Shown here: in pieces, positions 1 to 8,729 of the stretch | Layout: every line of letters begins with the position of its first letter | Numbering within the stretch: position 1 is the stretch's first letter | NCBI GenBank assembly: GCA_020217265.1 | Contig: JAIWOS010000189.1 | Location: 1 to 12,240, forward strand | Source: Thiobacillus sp. | Lineage (GTDB): Bacteria > Pseudomonadota > Gammaproteobacteria > Burkholderiales > Thiobacillaceae | DNA length: 12,240 bases | Direction of reading: 5' to 3' | The notes under the pieces: model-generated | The model's database searches: none | Told to the model about the DNA's origin: nothing | Seen by the model: the letters and a program-made list of their open reading frames with translations, nothing else | Position numbers and translations under genes: made by a program

Positions 1-957
1 GGGCGCGCCAGCCTGCACCGCGAACGGTGCCGGGGCCGCCGCAGCGGGGGCAGCCGCGGGCTTGGCTGCTGCGGGCGCGGCCGCCAGATAGGCATTATTG
101 GCCGGCGCCGCGCCAAATCCCGGGAAAGGGAAACCCGGCGCGCCGCCGCCCGAAGTCATGGCGGGCATGGAGGGCATGCTGGGCATGCCGCCGAACATGT
201 TGAACATGGAGAACCAGGTGCTGGGGTCGAACACGTTGATCGGGCTGGCGACCGGCGCCACGCCCTGCACCTGCACCACCGGCTGCTTCGGATACATGAA
301 GGTGCCCCAGGTCGAATTGGGGCCGCCGACCATGCCGGGGTTGAGCATGCCGCCCACCATGCTGCCGTAGAGCTGCGGGTTCATCGGGGCGAACATGAGC
401 GACATGGCGCGCGGATCGGTCGGCGTCATCATCCACTTCATGTAGAGGTTGGGGTTCATCGCCTGCATGCCCATGTTCCACATCTTGGGGTCCATCGGCA
501 GCATCATCCAGCGCATCATCTTGCCGGGGTCGGCCATGCTGGTGGCCATCTGGGTGTACCACATGGGGTTCATCATGGCGCCGCCCCACTTCATGTAGAT
601 GTTGGGGTCCATGAACTGCATGTAGTTGCCGGTGGTGGAAGGCTGCACCATCGTCGTCATCGAGCGCAGCATATTGCCCGGCTCCATCATCTGCGTGCCC
701 ATGGCCGAGACCATCGAGGGATCGCTCATCGCGTTGATCCAGGCGGCGAACTGCGCCGGATCCTTGAACGCTGAGGCGTTCTGGGTGAAGTCTGTCATGC
801 GGGTCACCCACTGGTCGGCGGTCTTCGGGGTACCGGCAACGGCGGCTTGCGGCAGCGGCGAGGCCGCCGGGGCGGGTTGGGCTACAGGATACTGGGCCTG
901 GGCGAGGCCGGCCGCGAAAATGGCCGACACGGCGAACACGAGCGGTTTGATCTGCAT
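1..957 (-). CDS. Secreted methionine-rich tandem-repeat protein, function unknown (3' end beyond window)
   Basis: The frame stays open for 319 codons from the ATG at 957 to the left edge, so the C-terminus is missing. Residues 1-21 look like a signal peptide: Lys4, a hydrophobic stretch 5-18, and an A-Q-A site at 19-21. After a Pro/Ala linker, residues 66-218 hold twelve tandem 12-13-residue units with Pro at 67, 80, 93, 106, 118, 131, 144, 157, 169, 182, 194 and 207, nearly all preceded by Asp, Asn or Glu and often followed by x-x-Tyr/Met-x-x-Trp/Met. Met makes up 34 of residues 77-209, about 26%. Residues 250-268 have short Met-Pro steps, then a Gly/Phe/Pro stretch and an Ala/Pro-rich tail run off the edge. 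A good GGAG lies 6 nt before the ATG. Export to periplasm, surface or medium is inferred. I recognise no family or function; copper binding by Met, or a structural/coat role, are only possibilities. It has its own upstream gap and is probably not part of the glycogen pathway. Confidence 0.85.
   Translation of the reverse strand, partial: MQIKPLVFAVSAIFAAGLAQAQYPVAQPAPAASPLPQAAVAGTPKTADQWVTRMTDFTQNASAFKDPAQFAAWINAMSDPSMVSAMGTQMMEPGNMLRSMTTMVQPSTTGNYMQFMDPNIYMKWGGAMMNPMWYTQMATSMADPGKMMRWMMLPMDPKMWNMGMQAMNPNLYMKWMMTPTDPRAMSLMFAPMNPQLYGSMVGGMLNPGMVGGPNSTWGTFMYPKQPVVQVQGVAPVASPINVFDPSTWFSMFNMFGGMPSMPSMPAMTSGGGAPGFPFPGFGAAPANNAYLAAAPAAAKPAAAPAAAAPAPFAVQAGAP
304..762 (-). repeat. Coding tandem repeat, twelve units of 36-39 nt
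   Basis: This stretch encodes residues 66-218 of the methionine-rich protein. Successive anchor prolines are 13,13,13,12,13,13,13,13-or-12 residues apart (12 or 13 throughout). Most units have diverged at the DNA level, but two share a 21-nt block at 586-606 and 433-453 that differs at a single base and encodes P-N-[I/L]-Y-M-K-W. These two blocks are 153 nt apart, exactly four units. The pattern suggests expansion by duplication followed by divergence under protein-level constraint. Confidence 0.85.
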
Positions 958-963
958 GGAAAA

Positions 964-967
964 CTCC
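964..967 (-). promoter_or_regulatory. Ribosome binding site fixing the start of the Met-rich gene
   Basis: GGAG (within TCCGGAG) lies 6 nt upstream of the ATG at 957. It supports that start over the ATGs near 1012 and 1003, which open another frame with shadow-like composition (runs of Asp, His, Arg and Gly). Confidence 0.7.
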
Positions 968-1008
968 GGATAAGGGGGTGGGTTCAATGTTCTGGACGCT
1001 CATGCCAG

Positions 1009-1036
1009 CCATCTTCCCGATAAGTCGGGTTGATGG
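1009..1036 (-). promoter_or_regulatory. Symmetric stem-loop in the leader of the Met-rich gene
   Basis: Read on the minus strand, CCATC-AA-CCCGA-CTTA-TCGGG-AA-GATGG forms two perfect 5-bp stems separated by a symmetric AA/AA internal loop and closed by a CTTA tetraloop. It lies between the TATAAT box (1063-1068) and the GGAG at 964-967. No T-tract follows on either strand, so it is not a typical rho-independent terminator. It could be an mRNA leader structure or a dyad operator. Confidence 0.45.
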
Positions 1037-1062
1037 ACAAGCGTCAAAAATATTAGAAGTTA

Positions 1063-1068
1063 ATTATA
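1063..1068 (-). promoter_or_regulatory. Candidate -10 box (TATAAT) for the Met-rich gene
   Basis: A perfect TATAAT sits in an AT-rich island (about 1047-1074) that stands out in a very GC-rich window. Transcription would begin near 1056, leaving a leader of roughly 100 nt. At 16-18 nt spacing there is no convincing -35 box (the sequence there is GC-rich); TTGGCG lies only 11 nt upstream. A TGC precedes the overlapping TATATA, which could serve as an extended -10. The promoter may be activator-dependent. Confidence 0.45.
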
Positions 1069-1113
1069 TAGCAAAGCCGCGCCAACCGGCCTGCGCGCCC
1101 GCCCCGGCTCCGC

Positions 1114-1141
1114 CGTAACAGCGCAGCCCGTTGCCATTACG
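1114..1141 (-). other. Stem-loop just after glgP, weak terminator candidate
   Basis: On the minus strand CGTAATGGC pairs with GCTGTTACG (7 Watson-Crick pairs and two G-U pairs) around a 10-nt loop, starting 21 nt after the glgP stop codon. No T-tract follows, so intrinsic termination is doubtful. It may instead protect the 3' end of the operon transcript or mark a rho-dependent end. Confidence 0.3.
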
Positions 1142-1162
1142 CGACAGTACAAACCTCCCGGT

Positions 1163-3655
1163 TCAGCCGTTAGCGTCGAGTTTCCAGATGTCCTCGTTGT
1201 ACTCGCGCATGGTCCGGTCGGTGGAGAAGAACCCCGACGAGGCGGTATTGAGGATGCTCATGCGCGTCCACCCCGCCGGGTCCTGCCAGGCTTGCGCGGC
1301 CCGTTCCTGCGCCTCGACGTAGCTGCCGAAATCGGCCAGCACCATCCACGGATCGTGCGGGCTCAGGAGCGCACCCAGAACCATGTCGAAGATGCCGGGC
1401 TCCAGCGGGTTGAAGTGACCCGACGCAATCAGGTCGATCACCTCGCGCAGCGCCGGGTTGTGTTCCAGGTACGACAAAGGCTGGTAGCGCGGTCGCAGCG
1501 CCTCGACTTCTTCTGCGCGCAGGCCGAACAGGAAGAAATTGTCCGCGCCGACGTGTTCCAAAATTTCAATGTTGGCGCCGTCGTAGGTGCCGATGGTGAG
1601 CGCGCCGTTCATCATGAACTTCATGTTGCCGGTGCCCGAGGCTTCCTTGCCGGCGGTGGAAATCTGCTCGGACAAATCAGTGGCGGGCGCGATGATTTCC
1701 ATGCTGGTGACGCGGTAGTTGGGCAGGAACGCCACCTTCAGCCGGCCGTCCACATCCGGGTCGTGGTTGACGACCTCGGCCACGCTGTTGATGAGCTTGA
1801 TGATGCGCTTGGCCATCGCGTAGCCGGGCGCGGCCTTGCCGCCGATCAGCACGCAGCGGTCGGCCCAGCCGTCGATGCGGCCCTTCTTGATGCGGTTGTA
1901 GAGGTGGATGACGTGCAGCACGTTGAGGAGCTGCCGCTTGTATTCGTGGATGCGCTTCACCTGCACGTCGAAGAGGGCATCCGGGTCGAAGTCGACATTG
2001 CACTCTGCCTTCACCAGCGCGGCGAGGCGTTCCTTGTTGGCGCGCTTCACCGCGCGCCAGTCGGACTGGAATTTCCTGTTCTTCGCCGTGGCTGCGGCCA
2101 GCGGCTTGAGCTTTTCGAGCTCGGCCAGGTTCGCCACCCAGCCGTCGCCGATCTTGCTGGTGATGAGCGCGCTCATGCCGGGGTTGGCGTGCGCCACCCA
2201 GCGGCGCGGCGTGACGCCGTTGGTCTTGTTGTTGAATTTTTGCGGCCACAGTTGGTAGAAGTCGTGGAACAGGCCGTCCTTCAGCAACTGCGAGTGCAGC
2301 GCCGCGACGCCATTGACCGAAAAGCTGCCGACGATGGCGAGCCAGGCCATGCGCACCTGCTTGACATGGCCTTCCTCGATGAGCGACATGCGGCGCTGGC
2401 GCTCCATGTCGCCCGGCCATTTCATCGACACCTCGCGCAGGAAGCGCGCGTTGATCTCGTAGATGATCTCCAGCGGGCGCGGCAGCAGGCGCTCGAACAG
2501 CGCCACCGGCCAGCGCTCCAGCGCCTCGGGCAGCAGGGTGTGGTTGGTATAGGCCATGCAGTGCGTGGTGATTGCCCAGGCCGCGTCCCATTCCAGGCCT
2601 TCCAGGTCGACCAGGATGCGCATCAGCTCGGCCACCGCGATGGTGGGATGGGTGTCGTTCATCTGGAACACGTTGTGTTCGGCGAACTTCGAAAGGTCCG
2701 CGTTGCCCGCCGCGCGCCACTGGCGCAGCGCATCCTGCAAGCTGGCGGAGGCCAGGAAATACTGCTGGCGCAGGCGCAGCTCCTTGCCGTTCTCGCTGCT
2801 GTCATTGGGGTAGAGCACCATCGAGATGTTCTCCGCCTGGTTCTTGGCGGTGACCGACTCGGTATAGCTGCCGGCGTTGAATTCGTCGAGATCGAATTCG
2901 TCGGTCGCGGTCGCCTTCCACAGCCGCAGCGTGTTCACCACATGGTTGCGGTAGCCGGTGATCGGCATGTCGAAGGGAATCGCCAGCACGTCGTGGGTAT
3001 CGACCCAGCGCACGCGCTCGGCGCCGGTTTCGTCGCGGTAGTGCTCGGTGCGGCCGCCGAAAGGCACGCGGCGGGTGAATTCCGAACGCTCGATTTCCCA
3101 GGGGTTGCCGTCGCGCAGCCAGTGGTCGGGTTCTTCGACCTGGTAGCCGTTCTCGATGTGCTGGCGGAACATGCCGTACTGGTAGTGCAGGCCGTAGCCC
3201 ATCACCGGCAGATCGAGCGTCGCGCAGCTGTCCATGAAACAGGCGGCGAGCCGGCCGAGGCCGCCGTTGCCGAGGCCGGCGTCGGGCTCCTCCTCGGCGA
3301 TGTCTTCCAGCGTGTGGGAAAAGCCCTCGAGCGCGGCCCGCGCAGCGCTGTCGAGGTTGAGGTTCAGCACGTGGTTGGACAAGGCGCGGCCGATCAGGAA
3401 TTCCAGCGACAGGTAGTAGGCGCGCCGCCTGCCCGGCGCGTCGCGGCGCGCATAGGTATTCATCCAGTCGGTCATGATGCGGTCGCGGAGCGTCCACGCC
3501 AGCGCCTGGTAGGTGTACACCGGCGGGCAGCCCTGAAACCGCCCCAGGTGATAGTACTGATAGCGTTCGAAATCGCGGCTCACGGCCTCGGTGTCGGCGG
3601 ACAGCGGCATCAGCACCGGATTGCTGCAGGTCTTGGCGGTTTTCCTGGATGGCAT
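1163..3655 (-). CDS. glgP: Glycogen phosphorylase (GT35)
   Basis: This cytoplasmic enzyme cleaves terminal alpha-1,4 glucose units of glycogen with phosphate, releasing glucose-1-phosphate. The 830 residues match the usual bacterial length (about 800-840). Visible family motifs are the glycine-rich N-domain segment G-L-G-N-G-G-L-G-R-L-A-A at 127-138, N-D-T-H-P-T at 333-338, F-N-N-K-T-N-G-V-T-P-R at 474-484, V-K-R-I-H-E-Y-K-R at 566-574, and the pyridoxal-phosphate segment G-T-G-N-M-K-F with Lys679 as the expected cofactor lysine. The start is supported by GGGGAG at 3664-3669, 8 nt before the ATG. It follows glgA by 21 nt and is the last gene of the operon; the next gene is 205 nt away. GlgP and maltodextrin phosphorylase share this fold, but the glg context favours GlgP. 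No break or missing key residue is seen. Confidence 0.97.
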   Translation of the reverse strand: MPSRKTAKTCSNPVLMPLSADTEAVSRDFERYQYYHLGRFQGCPPVYTYQALAWTLRDRIMTDWMNTYARRDAPGRRRAYYLSLEFLIGRALSNHVLNLNLDSAARAALEGFSHTLEDIAEEEPDAGLGNGGLGRLAACFMDSCATLDLPVMGYGLHYQYGMFRQHIENGYQVEEPDHWLRDGNPWEIERSEFTRRVPFGGRTEHYRDETGAERVRWVDTHDVLAIPFDMPITGYRNHVVNTLRLWKATATDEFDLDEFNAGSYTESVTAKNQAENISMVLYPNDSSENGKELRLRQQYFLASASLQDALRQWRAAGNADLSKFAEHNVFQMNDTHPTIAVAELMRILVDLEGLEWDAAWAITTHCMAYTNHTLLPEALERWPVALFERLLPRPLEIIYEINARFLREVSMKWPGDMERQRRMSLIEEGHVKQVRMAWLAIVGSFSVNGVAALHSQLLKDGLFHDFYQLWPQKFNNKTNGVTPRRWVAHANPGMSALITSKIGDGWVANLAELEKLKPLAAATAKNRKFQSDWRAVKRANKERLAALVKAECNVDFDPDALFDVQVKRIHEYKRQLLNVLHVIHLYNRIKKGRIDGWADRCVLIGGKAAPGYAMAKRIIKLINSVAEVVNHDPDVDGRLKVAFLPNYRVTSMEIIAPATDLSEQISTAGKEASGTGNMKFMMNGALTIGTYDGANIEILEHVGADNFFLFGLRAEEVEALRPRYQPLSYLEHNPALREVIDLIASGHFNPLEPGIFDMVLGALLSPHDPWMVLADFGSYVEAQERAAQAWQDPAGWTRMSILNTASSGFFSTDRTMREYNEDIWKLDANG

Positions 3656-3676
3656 GGCAAAAACTCCCCGGGAGCG

Positions 3677-5149
3677 TTACATCGAATACAGCGACAGGTA
3701 ATGGCCCGCGCTCTCGTTCCAGTCGAAGACGCGCGCCATGCCCGTCTGCTGCACGCGCCGCCACACGGCCGGCTGGCGGTAGGCGGCGAGCGCGCGCCGG
3801 ACGGCCTCGGCAAAGGCGTCGACCGTCGGCGTGTCGAACACGAAGCCGTTCGCCGTCGCGTCGGCGAGCGTTGCCTCGTTGGTGTCGACCACGGTATCGG
3901 CCAGGCCGCCGGTCTTGTACACCACCGGCGGCGTGCCGTAGGCAAGGCTGTACATCTGGTTGAGGCCGCAGGGCTCGAAGCGCGACGGCATGAGAAAAAT
4001 GTCCGACCCGGCCTCGATCAGGTGCGCGAGCGCTTCGTCGTAGCCGATCTCGACGAAGACCCGGTCGGGATGCTGCCTGGCCAGGCGGAGGAGTTTCTGT
4101 TCGAAGATCGCCTGCCCGCTGCCGAGCAGGACGAAACGCGCGTCGGTTTCCGCCAGCAGCCCCGGCAGCGCAGCCAGTATCCAGTCGATGCCTTTCTGCT
4201 CGACCAGCCGCCCGACCAGGCCGCAGAGCGGCGCGCGCAACGCCTCGTCGTCGACCGAGCCGAGAAAGCGCGCGAGCAGCGCCTGCTTGTTGCGGCGCTT
4301 GCCCGGATTGATGCGGCTCGCCGAGTAGTGCGCCGGCAGGTGGGCGTCGGTGGCAGGGTTCCAGATCGAGGTGTCGATGCCGTTGAGGATGCCGGTGAGC
4401 TTGTACTGCCGCGACAGCAGGAGGCCGTCGAGGCCGTAGCCGTATTCCGGCGTGCAGATTTCGCGCGCATAGGTGGGCGACACCGTGGTCACGGCGTCGG
4501 CATACACGATGCCGGCCTTCAACATGGAAAAGCCGCCGTGGAATTCCACACCTTCGGGCGACCACCAGTGGCTGGGCAGCTGTAGGCGGACGAAGTCGCT
4601 GTGCGAAAAATAGCCGCCGTAGGCGAGATTGTGGATGGTGAACACGCTTTTCGGCCGGATCGGCGCGTCGGCGAGGAAGGCGGCGACGAGCCCGGTCTGC
4701 CAGTCGTGCGCATGCGCCACGTCGGCCTGCCAGCCGAGGCCCAGCGCGTCCAGTCCCAATTGCGCGGCGACGCGCGCGAACACGGCAAAACGCTCGGCGT
4801 TGTCCGGCCAGTCCTGCCCGCTGGCGTTGACGTAGGGGTTGCCCGGCCGGTCGAACAGCGGCGGGCAATCGACCACCCACAGCGGGAAGGTGAAGCCCGG
4901 GTGCCGGGTTTCCAGAACACGGGCCGACACCATGCCCTCCGCGCCGCGCACGTCGAGCCAGCCGAGGATGCGCACTTCGCCAAGCTGGCGCAAGAGCGCG
5001 CGGTAGCCCGGCAGCAGCAGGCGGATATCGGCACCGCGCGCGGCAAGCGCGTGCGGCAGGCTGTAGACCACGTCGCCCAGCCCGCCGGTTTTCACCAGCG
5101 GAAAGGCCTCGCTCGCCACGAACAGGATTTTCATTGCTCCGCGTTTCAT
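3677..5149 (-). CDS. glgA: Glycogen synthase, ADP-glucose dependent (GT5)
   Basis: The enzyme transfers glucose from ADP-glucose to the non-reducing end of an alpha-1,4 glucan. The 490-residue product has the two-domain GT-B layout of GT5: N-domain with the ADP-glucose loop K-T-G-G-L-G-D-V at 20-27, H-D-W-Q-T-G-L at 148-154 and [10 protein letters not shown] at 256-265; C-domain with the [10 protein letters not shown] segment at 389-398, whose Glu392 corresponds to the conserved catalytic-site glutamate. Two starts are possible. Met6 (ATG at 5134) matches the usual family N-terminus M-K-I-L, but its GGAG lies only 2 nt upstream. Met1 (5149) adds M-K-R-G-A and has no clear ribosome binding site. 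The gene begins 16 nt after the glgB stop, so coupling is likely. The sequence is intact. Confidence 0.97.
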   Translation of the reverse strand: MKRGAMKILFVASEAFPLVKTGGLGDVVYSLPHALAARGADIRLLLPGYRALLRQLGEVRILGWLDVRGAEGMVSARVLETRHPGFTFPLWVVDCPPLFDRPGNPYVNASGQDWPDNAERFAVFARVAAQLGLDALGLGWQADVAHAHDWQTGLVAAFLADAPIRPKSVFTIHNLAYGGYFSHSDFVRLQLPSHWWSPEGVEFHGGFSMLKAGIVYADAVTTVSPTYAREICTPEYGYGLDGLLLSRQYKLTGILNGIDTSIWNPATDAHLPAHYSASRINPGKRRNKQALLARFLGSVDDEALRAPLCGLVGRLVEQKGIDWILAALPGLLAETDARFVLLGSGQAIFEQKLLRLARQHPDRVFVEIGYDEALAHLIEAGSDIFLMPSRFEPCGLNQMYSLAYGTPPVVYKTGGLADTVVDTNEATLADATANGFVFDTPTVDAFAEAVRRALAAYRQPAVWRRVQQTGMARVFDWNESAGHYLSLYSM

Positions 5150-5165
5150 TGTTTTCGGTATCGGT

Positions 5166-7391
5166 TTACTGGCAAGGTTTGAGGAAGATGGCGCCCAGCG
5201 GCGGCAAGCTCACTTCGATGGAGTGTTCGAATCCCATCCAGGCCTGCGGCTCGGCCACAAGCGCTTTGCCGTTGCCGAGATTGCTGCCGCCGTAGTACAT
5301 CGAATCGGTGTTGAGGATTTCGCACCAGGCGTCTCCCCGCGGCACGCCGATGCGGTAGCCGCGGCGCGGCACCGGGGTGAAATTCAGCAGCACCACGATG
5401 GGCGGCGTGCCGTCTCGGCCGGCGCGGACGAAACTCAGCACCGACTGGTCGGCGTCATGGCAGTCGATCCAGCGAAAGCCGCGCGGGTCGAAATCGTAAT
5501 CGTGCAAGGCCGGCTCGTCCCGGTACAGCCGATTGAGGTCGCGCACCAGCGCGCGGATGCCGTCGTGGGCGGGAAAGGTGGTGAGCACCCAGTCGAGCTG
5601 GCCGGCTTCCTTCCATTCGTTCCACTGGCCGAATTCGCCGCCCATGAACAGGAGCTTCTTGCCCGGGTGCGCGTAGTGCCAGGCGTAGAACACGCGCAGG
5701 TTGGCGAAGCGCTGCCAGACGTCGCCCGGCATCTTGTCCAAGAGGCTCTTCTTCATGTGCACCACTTCGTCGTGCGAGAGCGGCAGCACGAAGTTTTCCG
5801 TCCACGCGTACATCTGGCTGAACGTCAGTTGATTGTGCTGGTACTTGCGGTAGATCGGCTCCTTCTCGATGTAGCTCAAGCTGTCGTTCATCCAGCCCAT
5901 GTTCCATTTCATCGAGAAGCCCAAGCCGCCGAGCTCGACCGGGCGCGACACCGCCGGCCACGCGGTCGATTCCTCGGCGATGGTGAGCACGCCCGGAAAG
6001 CGGCCGTGCACCTCGGTGTTCATCTCGCGCAGGAAGTGAATCGCCTCGATGTTCTCGCGCCCACCATACTGATTGGGCAGCCATTCGCCGGGCTTGCGCG
6101 AGTAGTCCAGATAGAGCATCGAGGCGACGGCGTCGACGCGCAGGCCGTCGATGTGGAATTCATCGATCCAGTAAAGCGCATTGGCGACGAGGAAATTGCG
6201 CACCTCGTTGCGGCCGAAGTTGAAGATCAGCGTGCCCCAGTCCTGATGCTCGCCGCGGCGCGGGTCTTCGTGCTCGTACACGGCCTCGCCGGTGAAGCGC
6301 GCGAGCGCCCAGTCGTCCTTCGGGAAATGCGCGGGCACCCAGTCGAGCAGCACGCCGACGCCGGCCTGGTGGCAGGCGTCGACGAAGCCGCGGAAATCGT
6401 CCGGCGTGCCGAAACGCGCGGTCGGCGCGTAGTAGCCGGAGATCTGGTACCCCCAGGAGGCGTCGAGCGGGTGCTCGGCGACCGGCAGCAGTTCGATGTG
6501 CGTGTAGCCGAGATCGCGTACGTAGGGAATCAGTTCGGCGGCGAGCTCCGCCCAGGTGTAGAAGCTGCCGTCGTCGTGCCGGCGCCAGGAGCCGGCATGC
6601 AGCTCGTAGATGGCGATCGGGCGATGCTGCCAGTCGAACGAACCGCGCGCCGCAAGCCAGGCGCCGTCGCCCCAGCCGTAGGGCGTGTCGTCGATCACGC
6701 GGCTGGTGGTTTCCGGCCGCAGGAACATCTGCCGCGCGTAGGGATCGGTTTTCTTCACCAGCTGGCCGCGGCGGCCGAGGATTTCGAACTTGTACGCGCT
6801 GCCCGCCGCGATATCGGGAATGAAGATTTCCCACACCCCGGACACGCCGCGGCAGCGCATGGCATGACGGCGGCCGTCCCAGTCGTTGAAGTCGCCGACC
6901 ACGCTGACGCGCTGCGCGGCCGGCGCCCACACGGCGAAGTGGCACCCGGCGACGCCGTCGATCGTCTTCAGGTGCGCACCGAGCACCGTCCAGATTTCGA
7001 AGTGCCGCCCTTCCCCGAAGAGGTGCAGGTCGAGTTCTCCGATCTGCGCGGGAAAGGTGTAGGCGCAGTGTCCGCGGTGCCAGTCGCCGGCGCGCTTGTC
7101 CTGCCAGTGCAAGAGCGGATGCGCCTCCAGCGCCGCGCCGGCGGGCACGTCGAGTTCGAAGCAGTCGGTGCCTGCCACCCGCGCCATGCGCCGGCCTGCC
7201 AGTTCGACCGCCTCCGCCTGCGGCATGAACACGCGCACCACGGCGGCGCCGTCGGCCGCGCGGTGGATGCCAAGCACCTCGAAGGGATCGTGGTGGGTGC
7301 CGGTCTGCACCCGCATGATGGGAGCGCTGATCGCGGGCGGGCCGCCAGGCGCACGTTGAAGCGGGGCATTCACAGCAGGGGCGTCTTCCAT
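5166..7391 (-). CDS. glgB: 1,4-alpha-glucan branching enzyme (GH13)
   Basis: The enzyme cuts alpha-1,4 chains and rejoins them as alpha-1,6 branches during glycogen synthesis. With the start at 7391 it has 741 residues (E. coli about 728). Layout: an N1 module from D-P-F-E-V-L-G (35-41) to about 120; a CBM48-like module about 145-235 (F-A-V-W-A-P-A-A at 152-159, V-V-G-D-F-N-D-W at 164-171); a GH13 barrel about 260-620; a beta C-domain. Expected catalytic residues are Asp420 (G-L-R-V-D-A-V), Glu473 (I-A-E-E-S-T) and Asp541 (L-S-H-D-E-V). The ATG overlaps the 3' end of malQ by 22 nt and has no clear Shine-Dalgarno sequence, which suggests translation coupled to malQ. The frame remains open upstream to 8192, but that part is Arg/Ala-rich shadow of malQ. 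Met26 is an alternative start. An ATG right after the malQ stop is in a different frame. Confidence 0.97.
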   Translation of the reverse strand: MEDAPAVNAPLQRAPGGPPAISAPIMRVQTGTHHDPFEVLGIHRAADGAAVVRVFMPQAEAVELAGRRMARVAGTDCFELDVPAGAALEAHPLLHWQDKRAGDWHRGHCAYTFPAQIGELDLHLFGEGRHFEIWTVLGAHLKTIDGVAGCHFAVWAPAAQRVSVVGDFNDWDGRRHAMRCRGVSGVWEIFIPDIAAGSAYKFEILGRRGQLVKKTDPYARQMFLRPETTSRVIDDTPYGWGDGAWLAARGSFDWQHRPIAIYELHAGSWRRHDDGSFYTWAELAAELIPYVRDLGYTHIELLPVAEHPLDASWGYQISGYYAPTARFGTPDDFRGFVDACHQAGVGVLLDWVPAHFPKDDWALARFTGEAVYEHEDPRRGEHQDWGTLIFNFGRNEVRNFLVANALYWIDEFHIDGLRVDAVASMLYLDYSRKPGEWLPNQYGGRENIEAIHFLREMNTEVHGRFPGVLTIAEESTAWPAVSRPVELGGLGFSMKWNMGWMNDSLSYIEKEPIYRKYQHNQLTFSQMYAWTENFVLPLSHDEVVHMKKSLLDKMPGDVWQRFANLRVFYAWHYAHPGKKLLFMGGEFGQWNEWKEAGQLDWVLTTFPAHDGIRALVRDLNRLYRDEPALHDYDFDPRGFRWIDCHDADQSVLSFVRAGRDGTPPIVVLLNFTPVPRRGYRIGVPRGDAWCEILNTDSMYYGGSNLGNGKALVAEPQAWMGFEHSIEVSLPPLGAIFLKPCQ

Positions 7392-8719
7392 CGATGGGTT
7401 TTCTGCATTTTTTCCAGCAAGCGGGGGGCCAGATCGTGCGGCAGCATGGCCCAGTCGAAACGCCAGGTCCAGTTGCCGCTGTCGGTTCCCGGCACGTTCA
7501 TGCGCGCGGCACTGCCGAGACTCAGCACGTCCTGCATGGGGAGCATCGCCAGCGCGGCGCGGCTTTGCAGGACGACGTCGATCATCGCATCCGGCAGGCT
7601 GGCCGGGTCGGCCAGGGCAAGCTGGCGCATGACATTTTCGCGCGCCTCGCCGGACAGCGACTCCCACCAGCCGGCGGTGGTGTCGTTGTCGTGGGTGCCG
7701 GTGTAGTACACCGTGGCGGGCGTGACGTTCTCCGGCTTGTGGGGGTTGTCGGCGTGGTCGTCGAAGGCGAATTGCAGAACCGCCATGCCGGGAAGCCGGA
7801 ATTTTTCCTTCAGCGCCACCACGTCGGGGGTGATGATGCCGAGGTCTTCCGCCACCAGCGGCAGCCGGCCGAGATCGTCGAAGATGGCGGCGAGCAACGC
7901 CTCGCCGGGCGCGGGCCGCCATTCGCCATGGACCGCCGTGGGTTCGCTGGCGGGGATCGCCCACGCCGCGGCCAGCCCGCGGAAATGGTCGATGCGCACC
8001 AGGTCGAACCACTCGAAATGCGCCGCCAGCCGGGCCCGCCACCAGGCGAAGCCGTCGGCCTGCATCGCCGCCCAGTCGTAGTGCGGGTTGCCCCAGCGCT
8101 GCCCGGTCGCGGAAAAATAATCCGGCGGCACGCCGGCGACCACGGTGGGGTGGCCGCTGGCGTCGAGCAGGAACAGCTCGCGCCGCGCCCACACGTCGGC
8201 GCTGTCGTGCGCGACGAAGATCGGCATGTCGCCGAACAGCTGGATGCCGCGCGCCTGCGCTGCGGCACGCAGGTCACGCCACTGCATGGCGGCACGGTAC
8301 TGCCCGCTCTTCACCACCGCGAGCGCGTCGGCATGGTCGCGCTCGAACGCGGCGAGTGTCGCGGCGTCGCGGTCGCGCAGCGGCGCCGGCCAGTCGGTCC
8401 AGGACGCGCCCGCCTGCTGCGCCTTGATGACCATGAAGCGCGCGAAATCGTCGAGCCAGTGCCGCTGCACCTCGCACCAGTCGGGGTAGCCGCGCATGTC
8501 CGGCTCGGCGGGCGGAAACAGCGCGGGGTTGGCCGCGAACGCCGACGCGCACTGGTAAGGCGACAGCCCGACCAGCGGCAGGCCCAGCGGCAGCATCTGC
8601 CACACGCCGACGCCGGCCGCCTGCAGGAAATCGAGCCAGCGTTCGGCGTCGGCGAGCGTGCCCGCGGGCAGCGAGGTCGGGTGCAGCAGGATGCCGGCGC
8701 GGCGGGTGGAGAGGTTCAT
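7370..8719 (-). CDS. malQ: 4-alpha-glucanotransferase (amylomaltase, GH77)
   Basis: The enzyme transfers alpha-1,4 glucan segments between maltodextrins, extending short chains left by phosphorolysis so that GlgP can use them, and releases glucose. From the ATG at 8719 there are 449 residues, shorter than the roughly 500 of compact family members and far shorter than the E. coli enzyme, yet all core motifs are present: [10 protein letters not shown] at 9-18, L-S-P-Y-Q at 52-56, G-D-M-P-I-F-V at 163-169, V-R-I-D-H-F-R-G with nucleophile Asp244, V-A-E-D-L-G with acid/base Glu291, and G-T-H-D-N-D with Asp344. The 8719 start is chosen because M-N-L-S-T-R-R-A-G matches the family N-terminus, but it lacks a visible ribosome binding site. 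The frame is open further to an ATG at 8881, which would add 54 residues encoded by the inverted-repeat element. The 3' end overlaps glgB by 22 nt. Confidence 0.94.
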   Translation of the reverse strand: MNLSTRRAGILLHPTSLPAGTLADAERWLDFLQAAGVGVWQMLPLGLPLVGLSPYQCASAFAANPALFPPAEPDMRGYPDWCEVQRHWLDDFARFMVIKAQQAGASWTDWPAPLRDRDAATLAAFERDHADALAVVKSGQYRAAMQWRDLRAAAQARGIQLFGDMPIFVAHDSADVWARRELFLLDASGHPTVVAGVPPDYFSATGQRWGNPHYDWAAMQADGFAWWRARLAAHFEWFDLVRIDHFRGLAAAWAIPASEPTAVHGEWRPAPGEALLAAIFDDLGRLPLVAEDLGIITPDVVALKEKFRLPGMAVLQFAFDDHADNPHKPENVTPATVYYTGTHDNDTTAGWWESLSGEARENVMRQLALADPASLPDAMIDVVLQSRAALAMLPMQDVLSLGSAARMNVPGTDSGNWTWRFDWAMLPHDLAPRLLEKMQKTHRWKTPLL

Positions 8720-8729
8720 GCGCTTTGAA

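Noticed and set aside
1..100. GC-rich Ala/Pro-encoding stretch considered as a separate repeat or structured RNA
   Set aside because: It is in frame with the Met-rich protein and simply encodes an Ala/Pro-rich tail.
95..1012. 305-codon minus-strand frame overlapping the Met-rich gene
   Set aside because: Its composition is His/Asp/Arg/Gly-biased as expected of a shifted frame. The frame from 957 has a signal peptide, a ribosome binding site and regular repeats.
1292..4585. 1097-codon open frame on the plus strand opposite glgP and glgA
   Set aside because: It is the antisense shadow of two well-supported genes in GC-rich DNA; composition is Arg/Ala/Val/His-rich with no recognisable motif, and it crosses a gene boundary.
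5223..7706. 827-codon open frame on the plus strand opposite glgB and the end of malQ
   Set aside because: Same shadow effect; no family motifs, while the minus strand encodes a complete GlgB with catalytic residues.
7392..8192. N-terminal extension of glgB up to an ATG at 8192
   Set aside because: This region is the malQ coding sequence in another frame; the added residues are Arg/Ala/Gly-rich and unlike any GlgB N-terminus.
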